Shown piece after piece: positions 47,474-56,310 of a stretch of DNA of 64,000 bases. The notes beneath the pieces were generated by a model. It saw only the letters and a program-made list of their open reading frames with translations. It was not told the origin of the DNA and did not search any database. The stretch is from Streptomyces poonensis (GTDB taxonomy: Bacteria > Actinomycetota > Actinomycetes > Streptomycetales > Streptomycetaceae), in contig NZ_BMVW01000002.1 of NCBI RefSeq assembly GCF_014650915.1, positions 124,001 to 188,000 of the forward strand, given 5' to 3'. How positions within the stretch are numbered: position 1 is the first letter of the stretch; each line of letters opens with the position of its first letter. Made by a program: the position numbers and the translations under genes.

Positions 47474-47537
47474 CAGCCGCTACCGGCCTCGCCCCCACAC
47501 GACCGACAGATCCAGATCCCCAGAGAGGAACCGCACC

Positions 47538-48623
47538 ATGAGCACCACCACCTACCGCCTCGGCGTCCTGGAGGGCGACGGCATCGGCCCCGAGATCGTC
47601 CCCTCCTCCGTGGAGATCGCCACCGCCGCCGCCCGGGCCGCCGGCGTCTCCGTCGACTGGGTGACCCTGCCGCTCGGCGCATCCGCGATCGAGTCCCACG
47701 GCACGCCCGTCCCCGAGGAGACCTCAAAGGCCCTCGCCGGTCTGGACGGCTGGTACCTCGGCCCGCACGACTCCGTCAGCTACCCCGAGCCGCACAAGTC
47801 CGCCCTCAATCCCTCGGGCACCCTGCGCAAGCACTTCGAGCTGTTCGCCAACATCCGCCCCGCCAAGAGCTTCCCCGGCGCCAAGGCCGTCTGCGACAGC
47901 GCCGACCTGGTCATCGTCCGCGAGAACACCGAGGGCTTCTACGCCGACCGCAACACCTTCGCCGGCACCGGCGAGTTCATGCCCACGCCCGACACCGCGA
48001 TCGCGATGGGCATCATCACCCGCGAGGCCACGGAGCGTGTCGCCCGGGTCGCCTTCGACCTCGCGCGCTCGCGCCGCAAGAAGCTCACCATCGTCCATAA
48101 GGCCAACGTCCTCAAGCTCACCACCGGCCTGTTCCGCACCGTGTGCCAGGAGGTCGCCAAGGACTACCCGGACGTGGCCGTGGACGACTTCCACATCGAC
48201 GCCATGACCGTCCACCTGGTGCGGCGCGCCCAGGACTTCGACGTCATCGTCACCGAGAACATGTTCGGCGACATCCTCTCCGACCTGGCCGGCGAGATCT
48301 CCGGCTCGCTGGGCACCGCGCCCTCCATCAACGCCTCCGCCACCACCGCCATGGCCCAGGCGTCCCACGGCTCCGCCCCCGACATCGCCGGGCAGAACAT
48401 CGCCAACCCGGTCGCGATGATCCTGTCCGGCGCGATGCTGTTCGAGTGGCTCGCCGCCCAGCACGGCGACGAGAAGCTCGCCACCGTCGCGAAGACCATC
48501 GAGCAGGGGGTGGCCGACGCCATCGCCGCCGGCACCTCCACCCGCGACCTCGGCGGCTCCGCCTCCACCACCGAGTTCACCGCCGCCGTCATCAAGGCCA
48601 TCGGCGCCGCAGGCCAGAACTGA
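47538..48623 (+). CDS. Isopropylmalate/isocitrate dehydrogenase-family oxidoreductase
   Basis: 361 residues, beta-decarboxylating dehydrogenase family. GDGIGPEI at the start, IVRENTEGFYADR (substrate Arg), VHKANVLKLTTGLFR (catalytic Lys), and DAMTVHLVRRAQDFDVIVTEN plus MFGDILSDLAGEISGS (metal Asp). Not LeuB of leucine synthesis, because the neighbours are catabolic; tartrate/D-malate or 2,3-dihydroxy-acid dehydrogenase is more likely. It could oxidise the sugar acid before the kinase step. GAGAGGAA precedes the ATG. Confidence 0.85.
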   Translation: MSTTTYRLGVLEGDGIGPEIVPSSVEIATAAARAAGVSVDWVTLPLGASAIESHGTPVPEETSKALAGLDGWYLGPHDSVSYPEPHKSALNPSGTLRKHFELFANIRPAKSFPGAKAVCDSADLVIVRENTEGFYADRNTFAGTGEFMPTPDTAIAMGIITREATERVARVAFDLARSRRKKLTIVHKANVLKLTTGLFRTVCQEVAKDYPDVAVDDFHIDAMTVHLVRRAQDFDVIVTENMFGDILSDLAGEISGSLGTAPSINASATTAMAQASHGSAPDIAGQNIANPVAMILSGAMLFEWLAAQHGDEKLATVAKTIEQGVADAIAAGTSTRDLGGSASTTEFTAAVIKAIGAAGQN

Positions 48624-48721
48624 CCCATCCGCTCCGGGGCGGGTGACTCCGCCGCCCGCCCCGGTCCCACGCTCCGCCCGCACGCCCGCACGCCCGTACG
48701 CCCGAGGAGAGACCCCCGACC

Positions 48722-49993
48722 ATGACCCTGCGCATCGGCTGCACAGCCGACGACTTCACCGGCGGCACCGATGTCGCCGCCGCCTTCCGGCGGGCCGGCC
48801 TGCGCACCGCCCTGGTCTTCGGCACCCCGGACGGGACCACCGCGCTGCCCGCCGACTGCGACGCCGCCGTGGTCGCCCTGAAGTCCCGTTCCACGCCCGC
48901 CGACGAGGCCGTCGCCGACTCGCTCGCCGCCCAGCGCTGGCTGTGGAGCAAGGGCGCGGCACAGGTCTACTTCAAGTACTGCTCCACCTTCGACTCCACC
49001 GACCGGGGCAACATCGGTCCGGTCACGGACGCGCTCCTGGACGCCGCCGGTGCCGCCGTCACGCTGCACTGTCCGGCCTCCCCGCCCAACGGCCGCACCG
49101 TCTACCAGGGGCATCTGTTCGTCCACGACCAGTTGCTGTCCGACTCCCCCCTGCGCCACCATCCCCTCAACCCCATGACGGACTCCGCACTGGTGCGCCT
49201 GCTGTCCGCGCAGACCCGCCACCAGGTGGCCCTGATCGACTGGCACACCGTGCGCCGTGGCGTCCAGGCCGTCCGCGAAGCGCTCGTGGCCCATCAGCAG
49301 TCCGGTGTACGGCATGTCGTCGCCGATGCCCTGACCGACGACGACCTTGCCGTGCTCGGTGCCGCCGCGCTCGAACTGCCGGTCGTCGCCGGGGCCGCCG
49401 GACTGGCCGAGGGACTCGGGCATGCCTACCCCGCCGCCGGGCCGGCCGCCGGCGAGCCGCTGCCGCGCGGAGGACGGGCAGCCGTCCTCGCGGGCAGCTG
49501 CTCCGCCCGCACCCTGGAGCAGATCGCGCACTTCCACGCCGCCGGCCTGCCCTCCCTCCGCCTCGACGTCCTGGCCGCCGCCTCCGGCCGCGACGTCACC
49601 GGCGAGGCACTGGCCTGGTACGAGCGGCAGGATCCCGAGCTGCCCGTCCTCGTCCACGCCTCCGCTTCGCCGGAGGAACTGGCCGCCGTCCAGGCCCGGC
49701 TCGGTGTCGCCGAGGCCGCCGCACGGGTCGAGGAACTCCTCGGCACCCTCGCCTCCCACCTCGTCGAACGCGGCGTACGGCGGCTGCTCGTCGCGGGCGG
49801 GGAGACCTCCGGCGCCGTCACCACGGCCCTCGGCATCCGGACCGTCCTGGTCGGCGAGGAAGCCGATCCCGGCGTGCCCTGGACCCACGCCACCACCGGG
49901 GCCGGAGACGTGGCCCTCATGCTCAAGTCCGGCAACTTCGGCGCCCCCGACCTGTTCACCCGCGCCCTCGAAACCACCGGGAAGGCCACATGA
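48722..49993 (+). CDS. otnK: 3-oxo-tetronate kinase (DUF1537 family)
   Basis: 423 residues. N-terminal substrate domain begins [18 protein letters not shown], with the conserved [17 protein letters not shown]; the C-terminal nucleotide domain has AGGETSGAV and [17 protein letters not shown]. Family members phosphorylate 3-oxo-tetronates (OtnK) or D-threonate (DtnK); being next to the OtnC-type aldolase favours OtnK. GAGGAGAG precedes ATG 48722. The stop overlaps the aldolase start (ATGA). Confidence 0.88.
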   Translation: MTLRIGCTADDFTGGTDVAAAFRRAGLRTALVFGTPDGTTALPADCDAAVVALKSRSTPADEAVADSLAAQRWLWSKGAAQVYFKYCSTFDSTDRGNIGPVTDALLDAAGAAVTLHCPASPPNGRTVYQGHLFVHDQLLSDSPLRHHPLNPMTDSALVRLLSAQTRHQVALIDWHTVRRGVQAVREALVAHQQSGVRHVVADALTDDDLAVLGAAALELPVVAGAAGLAEGLGHAYPAAGPAAGEPLPRGGRAAVLAGSCSARTLEQIAHFHAAGLPSLRLDVLAAASGRDVTGEALAWYERQDPELPVLVHASASPEELAAVQARLGVAEAAARVEELLGTLASHLVERGVRRLLVAGGETSGAVTTALGIRTVLVGEEADPGVPWTHATTGAGDVALMLKSGNFGAPDLFTRALETTGKAT

Positions 49994-50634
49994 CCGCCTA
50001 CACCGACGAGACGGCGGCGCGCGCGCTGATCGTACGGACCGCCCGCTCACTCTTCGGGCGCGGACTGACGCACGGTTCCACCGGCAACCTGTCCGTCCGC
50101 CTGGCCGACGGCAGCCTGCTGCTCACCCCCACCGGCGCCGGCCTCGGCACCGTCATGGAGACCGAGCTGTCCCGCACCGACTTGACGGGCCGTCACCTCG
50201 ACGGCCCCCGGCCCACCAAGGAGGCGTTCCTCCACGCCGCCTTCTACCGGGCCCGGCCCACCGCACACGCGGTCGTCCACCTGCACAGCCCGCACGCCGC
50301 CGCGGTCTCCTGCCTCGGCGGCCTCGACCCCGCGAACGTCCTCCCGCCGCTGACCGCGTACTACGCCATGCGCGTCGGGACCCTGCCCCTGCTGCCGTAC
50401 CACGCTCCCGGCGACAGCGGCCTGGGGCCCCTCGCCGAGCGGACCGCCCGCACCCACCACGCGGTCCTCCTCGCCAACCACGGTCCCGTCACGGCCGGAG
50501 CCACGCTGGAGCAGGCGGCGGACGCCATCGAGGAGCTCGAGGAGACCGCGAGGCTCCACCTCCTCCTGCGGGGGCACACCACCCGCCCCCTCACCCCCGA
50601 ACAGGCTGCCGCGCTCGCTCCCGCACTCCCCTGA
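49990..50634 (+). CDS. otnC: 3-oxo-tetronate 4-phosphate decarboxylase (class II aldolase)
   Basis: 214 residues, class II aldolase/adducin fold. [11 protein letters not shown], the zinc ligands in VVHLHSPHA and the third His in LANHGPV are intact. Family role: decarboxylation of 3-oxo-tetronate 4-phosphate to dihydroxyacetone phosphate and CO2. Translationally coupled to the kinase. Its last codons and stop are part of a 30-bp tandem duplication. Confidence 0.85.
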   Translation: MTAYTDETAARALIVRTARSLFGRGLTHGSTGNLSVRLADGSLLLTPTGAGLGTVMETELSRTDLTGRHLDGPRPTKEAFLHAAFYRARPTAHAVVHLHSPHAAAVSCLGGLDPANVLPPLTAYYAMRVGTLPLLPYHAPGDSGLGPLAERTARTHHAVLLANHGPVTAGATLEQAADAIEELEETARLHLLLRGHTTRPLTPEQAAALAPALP

Positions 50635-50667
50635 CGGGCCGCGCTCGCTCCCGCATCCCCCTGACGC
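50608..50667. repeat. 30-bp tandem duplication at otnC 3' end
   Basis: 50608-50637 and 50638-50667 differ by a few bases; each contains a TGA in the same relative place, so the second copy is a relic of the aldolase terminus. Recent duplication is likely. Confidence 0.8.
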
Positions 50668-50714
50668 CCCGGCAGGAAGCCGGCGCCGCAGCCCCTAGCG
50701 AAAGACCGCCATCA

Positions 50715-51206
50715 GTGCCCCGAACAGTCAGCCTCGTCCCCACCGCCGACCTCGTCGACCAGTACGGCCCCGCCCTGCGGGTGTGCGATCTGCCGTTCCG
50801 CCAGTTCGGCGCCCGGCGCGGTTTCGCCGGCCCCGTCCGTACCGTCTCCTGCCACGAGGACAACGGCCTGCTCCGCGATCTCCTGCGCACTCCCGGAGAC
50901 GGCGGTGTCCTCGTCGTCGACGGGCAGGGCTCCCTGCGCACCGCCCTGGTCGGCGATCTCATCGCCACCGCCGCTCAGGACAACGGCTGGGCCGGCCTCG
51001 TCCTCCACGGCGCGGTCCGCGACAGCGCCGCCCTCGCCGGCCTCCGGCTCGGCATCAAGGCGCTGGGCACCATCCCCCGGAAGAGCGGCAAGGACGCCAC
51101 CGGATCCGTCGACGTCCCCGTCACCATCGGCGGCATCATCTTCCGCCCCGGTGACATCCTCCACGCCGACGACGACGGCATCGCTCTCCTCCCCGATCAC
51201 GCCTGA
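50715..51206 (+). CDS. RraA-like / HMG-type aldolase family protein
   Basis: 163 residues. The fold of RraA and class II pyruvate aldolases; the catalytic G-D-x20-R-D motif is present ([14 protein letters not shown]...AVRDSAAL), indicating an enzyme, for example 4-hydroxy-4-methyl-2-oxoglutarate aldolase or oxaloacetate decarboxylase, rather than only an RNase E regulator. GTG start 80 bp after the aldolase. It could remove pyruvate or oxaloacetate-type products in this pathway. Confidence 0.85.
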   Translation: MPRTVSLVPTADLVDQYGPALRVCDLPFRQFGARRGFAGPVRTVSCHEDNGLLRDLLRTPGDGGVLVVDGQGSLRTALVGDLIATAAQDNGWAGLVLHGAVRDSAALAGLRLGIKALGTIPRKSGKDATGSVDVPVTIGGIIFRPGDILHADDDGIALLPDHA

Positions 51207-51250
51207 CCACACGGCGCAGGGAGACCCGTACCCACAGGATCGAGGAGCCA

Positions 51251-52420
51251 GTGCTTCTGAAAACCTTCGGCTGGTCGTTCGCGGTCACCGCGCTCGGCCT
51301 CGTCGCGGCCGTCCTCTACGGGGGATGGACCGCCTTCGGCATCGCAGCGATGCTGTCGATCCTCGAGATCTCGCTGTCCTTCGACAACGCGGTCGTCAAC
51401 GCCGGAATCCTGAAGCGGATGAACGCCTTCTGGCAGCGCGTCTTCCTGACGGTCGGCATCCTGATCGCCGTCTTCGCGATGCGGTTGGTCTTTCCCGTGG
51501 TCATCGTCGCCGTCAGCGCGCGACTGGGTCCGATCGAGGCCGTCGACCTCGCGCTGACCGACCAGGACCGTTACCAGGAACTGGTCACCGACGCCCACCC
51601 GGCGATCGCGGCCTTCGGCGGCATGTTCCTGCTGATGATCTTTCTGGACTTCGTGTTCGAGGAGCGCGAGCACAAGTGGCTCGCCTGGATCGAGCGGCCG
51701 CTGGCCAAGCTGGGCAAGGTCGACATGCTCTCGGCCTGCGTCGTGCTGATCGTCCTGCTGATCACCTCGATGACCTTCGCCACCCACGCCCATCTGCACG
51801 CCGGGCCGGCCGACAAGGCCGAGACGGTGCTGCTCTCCGGGGTCGCCGGTCTCATCACCTACCTGGTCGTCGGCGGCCTCTCCGGCTACTTCGAGGACAG
51901 GCTGGAGGAAGAGGAAGAGCGCGGGCACGAGGCGGAGGAGGAGGCCGGGCGCGCCGGAAAGCGGCAGTCCCCCGTGCTGCTCGCGGGCAAGGCCGCGTTC
52001 TTCATGTTCCTCTACCTGGAGGTCCTGGACGCCTCCTTCTCCTTCGACGGCGTGATCGGCGCGTTCGCCCTCACCAACGACATCGTGCTGATGGCCCTCG
52101 GCCTCGGTATCGGCGCCATGTACGTCCGCTCGCTCACCGTCTACCTGGTCCGCCAGGGCACCCTCGACGACTACGTCTACCTCGAGCACGGCGCGCACTA
52201 CGCGATCGGCGCCCTCGCCGTGATCCTCCTGGTCACCATCCAGTACGAGATCAACGAAATCGTCACCGGCCTGATCGGCGTCGTTCTGATCGCCGCGTCC
52301 TTCTGGTCCTCCGTACGCCGCAACCGCGCGTCGGCGGCCCGCCCTTCCCGCACACCACACTCCCCGAACAGCGGCGAAGTCCTGCCGCACCCCGAGCACA
52401 CCGGAGAAACCTCCCGATGA
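51251..52420 (+). CDS. DUF475/TerC-type integral membrane protein
   Basis: 389 residues, about seven to nine membrane helices. It starts FGWSFAVTALGLVAAVLYGG. It has the TerC-like ILEISLSFDNAVVNAGIL and the repeat FLYLEVLDASFSFDGVIGAFAL, with Asp/Glu in helices as metal-binding candidates, and a cytoplasmic acidic loop (about 215-240). TerC relatives act in metal loading and tellurite resistance. Its place within a sugar-acid operon is odd; the stop overlaps the aldehyde dehydrogenase start. GAGGAGCC precedes GTG 51251. Confidence 0.85.
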   Translation: MLLKTFGWSFAVTALGLVAAVLYGGWTAFGIAAMLSILEISLSFDNAVVNAGILKRMNAFWQRVFLTVGILIAVFAMRLVFPVVIVAVSARLGPIEAVDLALTDQDRYQELVTDAHPAIAAFGGMFLLMIFLDFVFEEREHKWLAWIERPLAKLGKVDMLSACVVLIVLLITSMTFATHAHLHAGPADKAETVLLSGVAGLITYLVVGGLSGYFEDRLEEEEERGHEAEEEAGRAGKRQSPVLLAGKAAFFMFLYLEVLDASFSFDGVIGAFALTNDIVLMALGLGIGAMYVRSLTVYLVRQGTLDDYVYLEHGAHYAIGALAVILLVTIQYEINEIVTGLIGVVLIAASFWSSVRRNRASAARPSRTPHSPNSGEVLPHPEHTGETSR

Positions 52421-53796
52421 TCGTCTCCACCGACCCGGCCACGGGCGCCGAACTCGCCCGTTACCAGCCCCAGTCCGCCCAGGAGGTCGACGGCATCCTC
52501 GACGCCGCGGCCTCGGCGCAGGCCGCCTGGCGCCGGCGCCCGGTCACCGAACGCACGCCGCTGCTGCGGGAGATGGCCCGCGTCCTGCGTGAGGGCAGGG
52601 ACACCTACGCGGCGCTGATCACCGCCGAGATGGGCAAGCCGATCACCGAGGCACGCGCGGAGATCGACAAGTGCGCCTGGACCTGCGACTACTACGCCGA
52701 CCACGCCCCGGCCCAGCTCGCCGACCGCCCGGTCACCAGCAACGCCGCCGAGAGCGCCGTCGTGTACGACCCGCTGGGTGTGGTGCTCGCGGTGATGCCG
52801 TGGAACTACCCCTTCTGGCAGTTCTTCCGGTTCGCCGCCCCCGCGCTCGCCGCGGGCAACGGCGCCCTGCTCAAGCACGCCAACAACGTGCCGCAGTGCG
52901 CACTCGCCGTCGAAGAGGTCGTACGCAAGGCAGGCGCCCCCGAGGGCCTCTGCCGGACGCTGCTGGTCGAGGTCGGCCAGGTGGCCGGTCTCATCGCCGA
53001 TCCGCGGATCGCGGCGGTCACCCTCACCGGGTCCACCGAGGTCGGTGCGATCGTCGCCGCCCAGGCCGCGGCCGTACTGAAGAAGCAGGTGCTCGAGCTC
53101 GGCGGCTCCGACCCCTTCGTCGTCCTCGCCGACGCCGACATCGCGCAGGCCGCCGCGACCGCCGTCAAGGCCCGCTACGTCAACGCCGGCCAGTCCTGCG
53201 TCAACGCCAAACGGTTCATCGTCGAAGAAGCCGTGGCCGATGAGTTCGTGCAGGCGTTCACCGCCGCCGCGGCCGCCCTGAAGGTCGGCGACCCGACCGA
53301 CCCGGACACCGCGATCGGCCCCATGGCCCGCGCCAACCTCCGCGACACCCTGCACGACCAGGTCCGGCGCAGCGTGGCGGCCGGTGCCGTCCTCGCGCTC
53401 GGCGGTGAGGTGCCCGACGGGCCGGGCTGCTACTACCCGCCCACCGTTCTCGACCACGTCCGTCCCGGTACGGCCGCCTTCGACGAGGAGACCTTCGGCC
53501 CCGTCGCGGCCGTCACCCGCGCCGCCGACGCCGACGAGGCCGTCGCGCTCGCCAACCGGACCGAGTACGGCCTCGGTGCCGCCCTCTGGACGTCCGACCT
53601 GGACCGCGCCCGCCGGCTCGCCCGCGTCCTGGACGCCGGCGCCGTCTTCGTCAACGGCATGGTCGCCTCCGACCCGCGCCTGCCCTTCGGCGGCATCAAG
53701 AAGTCCGGCTACGGCCGGGAACTCGGCGCCGAGGGCATCCGCGAGTTCGTCAACGTCAAGACGGTCTGGATCGGCCCCGCCGTACCGGCCACCTGA
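52417..53796 (+). CDS. NAD(P)-dependent aldehyde dehydrogenase (SSDH-like)
   Basis: 459 residues, class 3-like soluble dehydrogenase close to succinate-semialdehyde dehydrogenases. VMPWNYPFWQFFRF, GSTEVGAIVAAQAA (cofactor), LELGGSDPFVVL (general-base Glu) and NAGQSCVNAKRF (catalytic Cys) are complete, as is RLPFGGIKKSGYGRELG. Oxidises an aldehyde from the pathway, possibly glycolaldehyde or a semialdehyde. Coupled to the upstream membrane protein gene by ATGA. Confidence 0.9.
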   Translation: MIVSTDPATGAELARYQPQSAQEVDGILDAAASAQAAWRRRPVTERTPLLREMARVLREGRDTYAALITAEMGKPITEARAEIDKCAWTCDYYADHAPAQLADRPVTSNAAESAVVYDPLGVVLAVMPWNYPFWQFFRFAAPALAAGNGALLKHANNVPQCALAVEEVVRKAGAPEGLCRTLLVEVGQVAGLIADPRIAAVTLTGSTEVGAIVAAQAAAVLKKQVLELGGSDPFVVLADADIAQAAATAVKARYVNAGQSCVNAKRFIVEEAVADEFVQAFTAAAAALKVGDPTDPDTAIGPMARANLRDTLHDQVRRSVAAGAVLALGGEVPDGPGCYYPPTVLDHVRPGTAAFDEETFGPVAAVTRAADADEAVALANRTEYGLGAALWTSDLDRARRLARVLDAGAVFVNGMVASDPRLPFGGIKKSGYGRELGAEGIREFVNVKTVWIGPAVPAT

Positions 53797-53853
53797 GCCC
53801 GCCCCGCCCCGCTTCACCCCGCCCCGCCCGCCCCGAACACGGAGAGACACCTC

Positions 53854-54312
53854 ATGAGCTCCACGCCCACCGATGACAAGCCCTGCTGCGGCGCCTTCCC
53901 GCCCGCCGTCCTGCGCCCGGCCGAGCTGACCGCCTTCAGCCGCGGAGGCGGCGCCCGTACCGTCCCCCTGGTCACCCGGGCAGTCGGAGCGGAGGTCTTC
54001 CTCACCGGCCAGACGCTCTTCGACGGCGGCGCCGGCATCCCGCTGCACACCCACAACTGCCCGGAGAGCGTGACCATCCTCGAAGGCGACGCCGTCGTGG
54101 AGATAGACGGCACCGAACACCGCCTGACCCGCTTCGACACCACCTACGTCGCCGCCGGCACCCCCCACCGCTTCCGCAACGCCTCCGCCACCGAGCCCAT
54201 GCGGATCCTGTGGATCTACGCCTCCGTGGACGCCACCCGCACCCTCGTCGACACGGGGGTCACCGCGCGAGTCGACGCGGAGCACACCAAGCCCTCCGAG
54301 ACCCGCGACTGA
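53854..54312 (+). CDS. Cupin-domain protein
   Basis: 152 residues. Single cupin: GAGIPLHTHNCPESVTILEGDAVVEI (metal His-x-His and Glu) and DTTYVAAGTPHRFRNAS (second His). The N-terminus has CCGAF. Probably a small-molecule isomerase or sensor of the pathway. GGAGAG precedes ATG 53854, 57 bp after the dehydrogenase. Confidence 0.8.
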   Translation: MSSTPTDDKPCCGAFPPAVLRPAELTAFSRGGGARTVPLVTRAVGAEVFLTGQTLFDGGAGIPLHTHNCPESVTILEGDAVVEIDGTEHRLTRFDTTYVAAGTPHRFRNASATEPMRILWIYASVDATRTLVDTGVTARVDAEHTKPSETRD

Positions 54313-54337
54313 CATCGCGACGACACCGCGACGACAC

Positions 54338-54400
54338 AGGCAGGAAGAAGCCGGCAGAAGCAGAAAGAAGCCGGCAGAGACAGGAAGAAAGAAACAGGAC
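54338..54400. repeat. Purine-rich leader with ~20-bp direct repeats
   Basis: AAGAAGCCGGCAGA at 54345 and again at 54365, and a third diverged unit (GGAAGAAAGAAACAGG). Mostly A/G on the plus strand, with several ribosome-site-like stretches. Confidence 0.6.
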
Positions 54401-54407
54401 CATCACC

Positions 54408-54704
54408 GTGATCACCGAGATCGCCCAGATCGAGATCAGCCCCGGCCACGAGGAGGACTTCGAGAAGGCCGTCGCCGAGGCCGTCCCCGTGTTCCTCGCG
54501 GCCGACGGCTGCCGTGGAGTCGACCTGCACCGCGGCGTCGAGCACCCCACGCGCTACCGGCTCATGGTCCAGTGGGAGACGGTCGAGCACCACACCGTCA
54601 CCTTCCGGGCCTCCGAGGGCTTCACCCGGTGGCGGGCCCTGGCAGGCCCTCACTTCGCCGCTCCACCGCAGGTGGAGCACGTGCGCTCGGTTCTCGCCCC
54701 TTGA
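54408..54704 (+). CDS. Antibiotic biosynthesis monooxygenase (ABM) fold protein
   Basis: 98 residues, dimeric alpha-beta ABM fold (AQIEISPGHEEDFEKAVAEA, YRLMVQWETVEHHTVTF, SEGFTRWRAL). Despite the name such proteins often act in primary catabolism. GTG 54408 lies 10 nt after AGGA. It is the last gene that follows the sugar-acid operon; a purine-rich leader with repeated AAGAAGCCGGCAGA precedes it. Confidence 0.75.
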   Translation: MITEIAQIEISPGHEEDFEKAVAEAVPVFLAADGCRGVDLHRGVEHPTRYRLMVQWETVEHHTVTFRASEGFTRWRALAGPHFAAPPQVEHVRSVLAP

Positions 54705-55239
54705 TGCGCCGGGGGTCGCCGCGGTGGCTGGCTGGTGGTGGACCAGGCTGAGCAGCTGTTGCGGCGCGAGGAGACGGGTGGCCCGGGGAGCAGGAGCGCC
54801 GGGTGTTCATGGAACATCCTGCGGCACAGCCCGCGCGGCGACCCGGCGGTGTGGGTCGTGCGCACCCTCCGTTCCGAGTTCCTGGGCCCGATGACCGCGG
54901 ACCACGACCTCGTCGACCTCGTCCACGGCCTTCTGGTCGTCGGCCCGTTGGTCGTCGGCCCCTTGGTCGTCGGCCCCTTGGTCGTCGGCCCGTTGCGGCG
55001 TGCGCCCCCGGACGGGCCCGACGGACCAGCTGGTGCTCGTCAGTTTGTCAGGGACGAACTCGGCGAGACCGATCGCGGACACCTCACGTCATCCCTCATG
55101 CAGTTCCGCGATCAAAACCTGACAGGTCGCCTGATTCCCTGCCGCCACCGCTCCATGCGCTCCTAAAGTGCTCCGCGATTCGACGCCATGCCGTGGGGAG
55201 GCGACACGCCATGGCGTGCGGTGACAACGGGGAGGGCGC
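54705..55239. other. Gene-free stretch with 15-bp minisatellite
   Basis: 535 bp. Several overlapping frames exist on both strands but none has a credible start, codon bias and family together. 54935-54994 is a 15-bp tandem repeat. The last part (55100-55239) is AT-richer and likely holds the promoter of the following two-gene unit. Confidence 0.5.
54935..54994. repeat. 15-bp tandem repeat, four copies
   Basis: GGTCGTCGGCCCSTT, units at 54935, 54950, 54965 and 54980. In one plus frame it reads LVVGP repeats, in a minus frame ADDQG repeats. Confidence 0.85.
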
Positions 55240-56310
55240 GTGTCGGACGAAGCGGACTCGGTGCTGGGGCGCCTGACCGTCAGGGAACGGCTGCGGTGGG
55301 GAGGGGCGCGCTTCGGGCGGCGAGCCGGGGCGCTGATCCTGCAGATCGAGGGTGACGACGGCAGTTGGCCGCTCCGGTGGATCGACGGATGCCGGGGAGT
55401 CCTGCCGGTCGGCGTGACGGACGCGGTCGTGCAGGGCATGGACGAGGAGCAGGAAGTCGTCGCACTCCTGCGCGCCATGACGGACGGGTGCGGTTACGAG
55501 GGAAGACCGCCCTATGCGCTGCCCATCGTGTTTCCGCGCTTCGCCGCGGCCCGCACGGCGCTCTACGTCTGGCGTCCCGAGGACGGCCACAACCAGCACG
55601 AACAGCTCAACGACCTCATGCGCACCGTCAAGGAGGCCATCGCCCGGGCGAAGAGGCTCACCCTGCCGACGGCGCGCGAGCACCTGACGGCGGCGCTGCA
55701 GGGGCCTTTCGTGGCAGGACTGTTCAACGGGCTGGTCGGAGCCGTGCTGGACGTGGCCCATGTGGTGCGCTTCCCCCACCGCCGAGCGATGCGGTGGTTC
55801 CGCACCGTTCGTTTCCCAAACGCGAGGACCGACGCGATGACGTGCCATGCCCTGCGAGAAGGGCGGACGCAGTGGACGCCGGAGCAGAAGCAGGAACTGC
55901 TCGTCGAGGCACTGCTGGCCGACGTCGAGGCCCACTACGGGTTCTGGAGACGGCTGAACCGGGTCAGGCGTCCCGTGTTCCTCGTCCCCGACGTGGACAC
56001 GCATCCGGCGCGGCGGGTCGTCCGCGACAGACTGCTCGCGGCGTACGACGGGAGGTCCCGGGAGCTGCATGCGTACCCCGTGGTGATCACGACCTGCCGG
56101 CCGGACGCCGCCACGCCGATGCGCGGCGCCCGCCCCGCCGTGCCGCCGGACCGCCTGGCGAACGAGATCCCGGCACGTTTCCGGGAGCGGGAGCGGGTGG
56201 CGAGGCTGCGCGTCGTCGATGCCGACGTGCCGATGCCGAGCCGCGTGGTCCGGCTCGCCCTGCGGCCCGCGTCCGTACAGCAGCCCGTCGTTCCGGGGAG
56301 CAGGTCATGA
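55240..56310 (+). CDS. Unknown protein, partner of type-1 PBP-like protein
   Basis: 356 residues, mostly soluble with one hydrophobic stretch near 153-172 (FVAGLFNGLVGAVLDVAHVV). The block RRAMRWFRTVRFPNARTD, then a helix (QKQELLVEALLADVEAHYGFWRR), then RRPVFLVPDVDTHPARR and VVITTCRP resembles the front half of a larger Streptomyces protein family, as I remember it, in which this part is fused ahead of a transmembrane helix and a periplasmic-binding-like domain. No Walker A or other nucleotide motif is seen. GTG 55240. Its stop overlaps the next ATG (ATGA), so the two proteins act together. Confidence 0.65.
   Translation: MSDEADSVLGRLTVRERLRWGGARFGRRAGALILQIEGDDGSWPLRWIDGCRGVLPVGVTDAVVQGMDEEQEVVALLRAMTDGCGYEGRPPYALPIVFPRFAAARTALYVWRPEDGHNQHEQLNDLMRTVKEAIARAKRLTLPTAREHLTAALQGPFVAGLFNGLVGAVLDVAHVVRFPHRRAMRWFRTVRFPNARTDAMTCHALREGRTQWTPEQKQELLVEALLADVEAHYGFWRRLNRVRRPVFLVPDVDTHPARRVVRDRLLAAYDGRSRELHAYPVVITTCRPDAATPMRGARPAVPPDRLANEIPARFRERERVARLRVVDADVPMPSRVVRLALRPASVQQPVVPGSRS

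Noticed and set aside
48164-50050. 628-codon minus-strand frame opposite dehydrogenase and otnK
   Set aside because: Antisense to two well-supported genes; Gly/Val-rich with no family.
51251-52420. Tellurite resistance operon
   Set aside because: Only a DUF475/TerC relative is present; no TerD, TerZ or other ter genes are near.
54735-55166. Plus-strand frame with LVVGP repeats as an elastin-like protein
   Set aside because: No ribosome site, abrupt change of composition on both sides of the repeat, and competing frames equally long.
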